Shown piece after piece: positions 61,830-64,000 of a stretch of 64,000 nt of DNA. A program made the translations under genes and the position numbers. Source of the stretch: CALKJU01 sp035326425 (GTDB lineage Bacteria > Pseudomonadota > Alphaproteobacteria > Geminicoccales > Geminicoccaceae); the NCBI GenBank assembly GCA_035326425.1, contig DAOLFG010000001.1, positions 62,001 to 126,000 on the forward strand, in the 5' to 3' direction. The first letter of the stretch is position 1; each line of letters starts with the position of its first letter. Under the pieces are notes generated by a model. The model saw nothing but the letters and a program-made list of their open reading frames with translations. It searched no databases and was not told the origin of the DNA.

Positions 61830-63032
61830 ATGATTGTTCGGCACCCAGGGGTAATGCGCGCCGCTGCGCGCAAGCCTGTCCATCGCTCGCCGCTGCTCAG
61901 GCGGTTCCTAGGCGTCTCGGTGCTCCTGGGCGCTGCCGCCATGGCGTCGGGCGAGGTGCTGGCAGCCGCAGCGGCTGACGAGACCCGGGCCACACCGGCT
62001 CCGATCAGCCTGATCGGAGCCGTGGGCGCCGCCGCCGCGCCATCACCCTTCGGCGCCCTGCCCCTGACGCTGCCCGGCGAGTCGCGGTCCGCGGCACCGA
62101 TCCTGCTGGCGAGCCATCAGAACAACGGCGGGGGCGGCGGCAGCTCCAGCGGCAACCAGTCGGGCCTGTCGTGGAAGTCCGGCAGCCAGTGCTACTCCGA
62201 GCAGTTCGAGAACTATCGCGGCCGCAAGGTCGACGTGAACTCGCTGTTCCTCGGACGGACCTCCTGGAACGGCGTCCTGGGCAATCTGCGCGGGTCGAAC
62301 GTCGAGCGGGCTGCCGACCGGCCCGGGCAGATCGCGGTGGCGCTGGCGATGCTGATGAAGGGCGAGAGCTTCAAGGACTGCAACAACGGCAAGCTCGACA
62401 GCACCTTCAAGGACATCGGCAAGGCGCTGAGCCGGGGCAACATGGACGGCACGATCGTCCGCCTGGGCTGGGAGGCCAACGGCACCAGCTATGTCTGGAG
62501 CATCCGCGACCAGGTCGAGCCCTACAAGCAGTGCTTCAAGCGGCTGGTCGGCATTCTCCGCAAGGAGGCACCGAAGATCCTGATCGAGTGGTCGATGCGC
62601 AAGGACAACGGCGCCTCGGCCGGCGTCCACCAGCTCTATCCGGGCAACGACGTCGTCGACTACATCGGCACCAGCCTCTACGACCGCTATCCGTCGAGCA
62701 ACAACCAGCAGCAGTGGGACGAGAACTACCGGCTGACCAAGCAGGGCGGCCCGAAGGGTCTCGGCACCTGGCTCGAGTTCGCCAAGTCGAAGGGCAAGAA
62801 GGTCTCGCTGTCCGAGTGGGCCATCTCGAACACCTACCCGTCGTCGTCGAAGGACAATCCGTTCTACGTCGAGAAGGTGTTCCAGTTCCTGAAGTCGAAT
62901 GCCTCGAACATCGGCTACGAGGCCTACTTCAACTGCGTCGGCGTCGATGCCCGCCGCTATCTCCTGCTGCCGGAGTCCCGCAACCCCAAGACGTCCGCCA
63001 AGTACAGGGAGCTCTGGCGCAAGGGCGCCTGA
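61830..63032 (+). CDS. Secreted glycoside hydrolase family 26-like protein
   Basis: 400 residues. The N-terminal segment MIVRHPGVMRAAARKPVHRSPLLRRFLGVSVLLGAAAMASGEVLA is a long charged signal, followed by a low-complexity Ala/Gly/Ser linker to about 115. The catalytic part has the GH26-like RLGWEANG with acid/base Glu215, LIEWSMRKDNG and SLSEWAIS with nucleophile candidate Glu329. Aromatic residues (YVWS, YFNCV) fit a sugar cleft. Four cysteines could form disulfides. Related alphaproteobacterial proteins lie near exopolysaccharide genes, so beta-mannan or another polysaccharide is possible. A strong terminator follows. Confidence 0.78.
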   Translation: MIVRHPGVMRAAARKPVHRSPLLRRFLGVSVLLGAAAMASGEVLAAAAADETRATPAPISLIGAVGAAAAPSPFGALPLTLPGESRSAAPILLASHQNNGGGGGSSSGNQSGLSWKSGSQCYSEQFENYRGRKVDVNSLFLGRTSWNGVLGNLRGSNVERAADRPGQIAVALAMLMKGESFKDCNNGKLDSTFKDIGKALSRGNMDGTIVRLGWEANGTSYVWSIRDQVEPYKQCFKRLVGILRKEAPKILIEWSMRKDNGASAGVHQLYPGNDVVDYIGTSLYDRYPSSNNQQQWDENYRLTKQGGPKGLGTWLEFAKSKGKKVSLSEWAISNTYPSSSKDNPFYVEKVFQFLKSNASNIGYEAYFNCVGVDARRYLLLPESRNPKTSAKYRELWRKGA

Positions 63033-63100
63033 GTCCGCGGCGGCGGAAGGACCGGGGACCGGATCCGCGCTGCACCTCTCCGACTTTTCCGGGTTCCAGC

Positions 63101-63136
63101 AGGCCCCGCGCGATCAGCGCGGGGCCTTTGCTTTCC
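63101..63136 (+). terminator. Rho-independent terminator after the GH26-like gene
   Basis: Perfect 11-bp stem AGGCCCCGCGC (63101-63111) with GCGCGGGGCCT (63117-63127), GATCA loop, then TTGCTTTCC. Confidence 0.9.
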
Positions 63137-63495
63137 ACGCGGTCACGACGTCGAGCGGCGCCCAACATCGAGTATTTCTCAAACAACGTACAGTTGAACC
63201 GCGCACGCACAACGTACGTTCACCAACTCGACCATTCCATTGCATGTGCCTCAACCGGCAAACACCACCTGTCAATCGATTGGCGCTGTCGCGTACCTGA
63301 TCCGGCCGAAGCCGCGGCCAGCGACTCGTTGACGCACACGGCGTCGGCTACGCGGAAACATATCATTCGACCTTGCAATTACTCGCGCCGCGCGAGTGCC
63401 GATTTCTAGCACTGGCAGCGCCCCGAGTTCGCACGTATGGTTAGCGATGCACGCTACTCGATGTCGGACCAAAAAATTACCGAGGAGGAAACTCG
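63137..63495. other. Intergenic region before the sugar-dehydrogenase-like gene
   Basis: About 360 bp without a gene, lower in GC than the coding regions. AACGTAC occurs twice (near 63185 and 63211). ACTCGCG-CCG-CGCGAGT at 63381-63397 is a perfect 7-3-7 palindrome about 100 bp before the next start, a possible operator. AGGAGGAA at about 63483 is the ribosome-binding site of the next gene. No clear -35/-10 pair. Confidence 0.45.
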
Positions 63496-64000
63496 ATGGC
63501 GGATTCTGGCCCGGAGCGGCCCGTACCGACCCCTGGACGTCGCGCGCTGCTGCAAGGATCGATCGCCGGTCTCGGCGGATTGACCATCGCCGGGATGCTG
63601 CCCGGCCTGACACCCACCGCCGAGGCGGCGCCGAAGCCCGGCGACCCCAATGCCGGTCCGCCGGTGCGGGTCGATCCCACCACGAAGAAGAGCAATCCGA
63701 TCGTCGACAGGATCGCCAAGAGCGGCGTCAAGGTTCGACTGGTCGATTTCTGCACTCCGCCACGCTCGGCGGCGGCGAAGCCTTACGCTCAGCTGAACTA
63801 CCTCTACCATGCCGGTGACGGCCAACCCTACGTCTACTGCTGCGACAGCCGCGGCAAGATCTGGCGCATCCATCGCGACACCGGCGCCACCTCGCTGTTC
63901 CTGGACGTCAAGGCGGTGCGCGGCTCGGCGATCGAGACCAGCAACCGCCACAAGGGCCTGCGCAGCTTCGCCTTCCACCCCGAATGGAAGACGAGCGGCA
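63496..64000 (+). CDS. Tat-exported PQQ-type sugar dehydrogenase-like beta-propeller (partial)
   Basis: First 168 codons only; the window ends inside the gene. ATG 63496 follows GAGGAGGAA at good spacing. Signal: RRALLQGSIAGLGGLTIAGMLPGLTPTAEA, a twin-arginine type leader. The mature part has YAQLNYLYHAGDGQPYVYCCDSRGKIWRI and KGLRSFAFHPEWKTSG, matching the first blades of soluble glucose/sorbosone dehydrogenase-like propellers (GLLGLAFHPDF in relatives). The two vicinal cysteines in VYCCDS are unusual. Cofactor and substrate need the rest of the gene. Confidence 0.75.
   Translation, partial: MADSGPERPVPTPGRRALLQGSIAGLGGLTIAGMLPGLTPTAEAAPKPGDPNAGPPVRVDPTTKKSNPIVDRIAKSGVKVRLVDFCTPPRSAAAKPYAQLNYLYHAGDGQPYVYCCDSRGKIWRIHRDTGATSLFLDVKAVRGSAIETSNRHKGLRSFAFHPEWKTSG

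Overview
The window is uniformly GC-rich, coding-dense DNA in which nearly every codon ends in G or C. It carries no rRNA, tRNA, phage genes, transposase or CRISPR array that I can see. Gene content points to an alphaproteobacterial chromosome, probably Rhodospirillales/Geminicoccales-like. The pointers are a bacterial xanthine dehydrogenase with XdhC, class I ilvC, an alphaproteobacterial-type EF-P with EpmA, RlmJ, an Rrf2/NsrR regulator, Tat/Sec solute-binding proteins and many four-base gene overlaps. The genus is inference only.

Layout. 0-10.8 kb (+): purine salvage and catabolism: xdhA-xdhB-xdhC, a BMP-type nucleoside/nucleobase ABC importer (ATPase, two permeases, binding protein) and guanine deaminase. 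10.9-16.7 kb (-): a small RTX-repeat protein with two Crp/Fnr-type palindromes upstream, a carbohydrate ABC importer without its own ATPase that ends in a glutathione S-transferase, and a Crp/Fnr regulator. 16.7-22.8 kb (+): a sulfatase island with an arylsulfatase of atypical base composition, two outer-membrane beta-barrel-like proteins, and a second sulfatase fused behind an OmpA-type peptidoglycan-binding domain. A roughly 110-bp leader element is duplicated on both sides of the first sulfatase. 22.8-29.4 kb: MFS exporter, thiolase, VOC protein, pirin, a second RTX protein, and a nitrosative-stress unit (truncated haemoglobin, membrane protein, NsrR) preceded by an NsrR-like palindrome.

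29.4-34.6 kb (+): ilvB-ilvN-ilvC, then an enolase-superfamily acid-sugar dehydratase and a NIPSNAP protein. 34.6-37.0 kb (-): a CesT-like type III secretion chaperone directly followed by a large coiled-coil protein with hydrophobic segments, which looks like an isolated chaperone-effector pair. 37.2-45.8 kb: a two-domain M16 peptidase, PPC/DUF296 protein, TauE/SafE exporter, divergent efp/epmA, CBS, RidA, Nudix and a sarcosine-oxidase-like flavoprotein. 45.9-48.2 kb (+): a tightly overlapping quinone/electrophile unit (WrbA, pirin, glutathionyl-hydroquinone reductase). 48.2-50.9 kb: anti-sigma and ECF sigma divergent from a subtilisin-like protease. 51-55 kb: TM2 protein, small membrane protein, class III aminotransferase, ferrochelatase and an EamA exporter. 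55.1-60.7 kb (+): a complete ribose-type ABC importer with a D-2-hydroxyacid dehydrogenase. 60.7-64 kb (+): rlmJ, a secreted GH26-like protein with a strong terminator, and the start of a Tat-exported sugar-dehydrogenase-like beta-propeller cut by the window end.

The most promising unusual systems are the OmpA-sulfatase fusion with its duplicated leader, and the orphan type III chaperone/coiled-coil pair.
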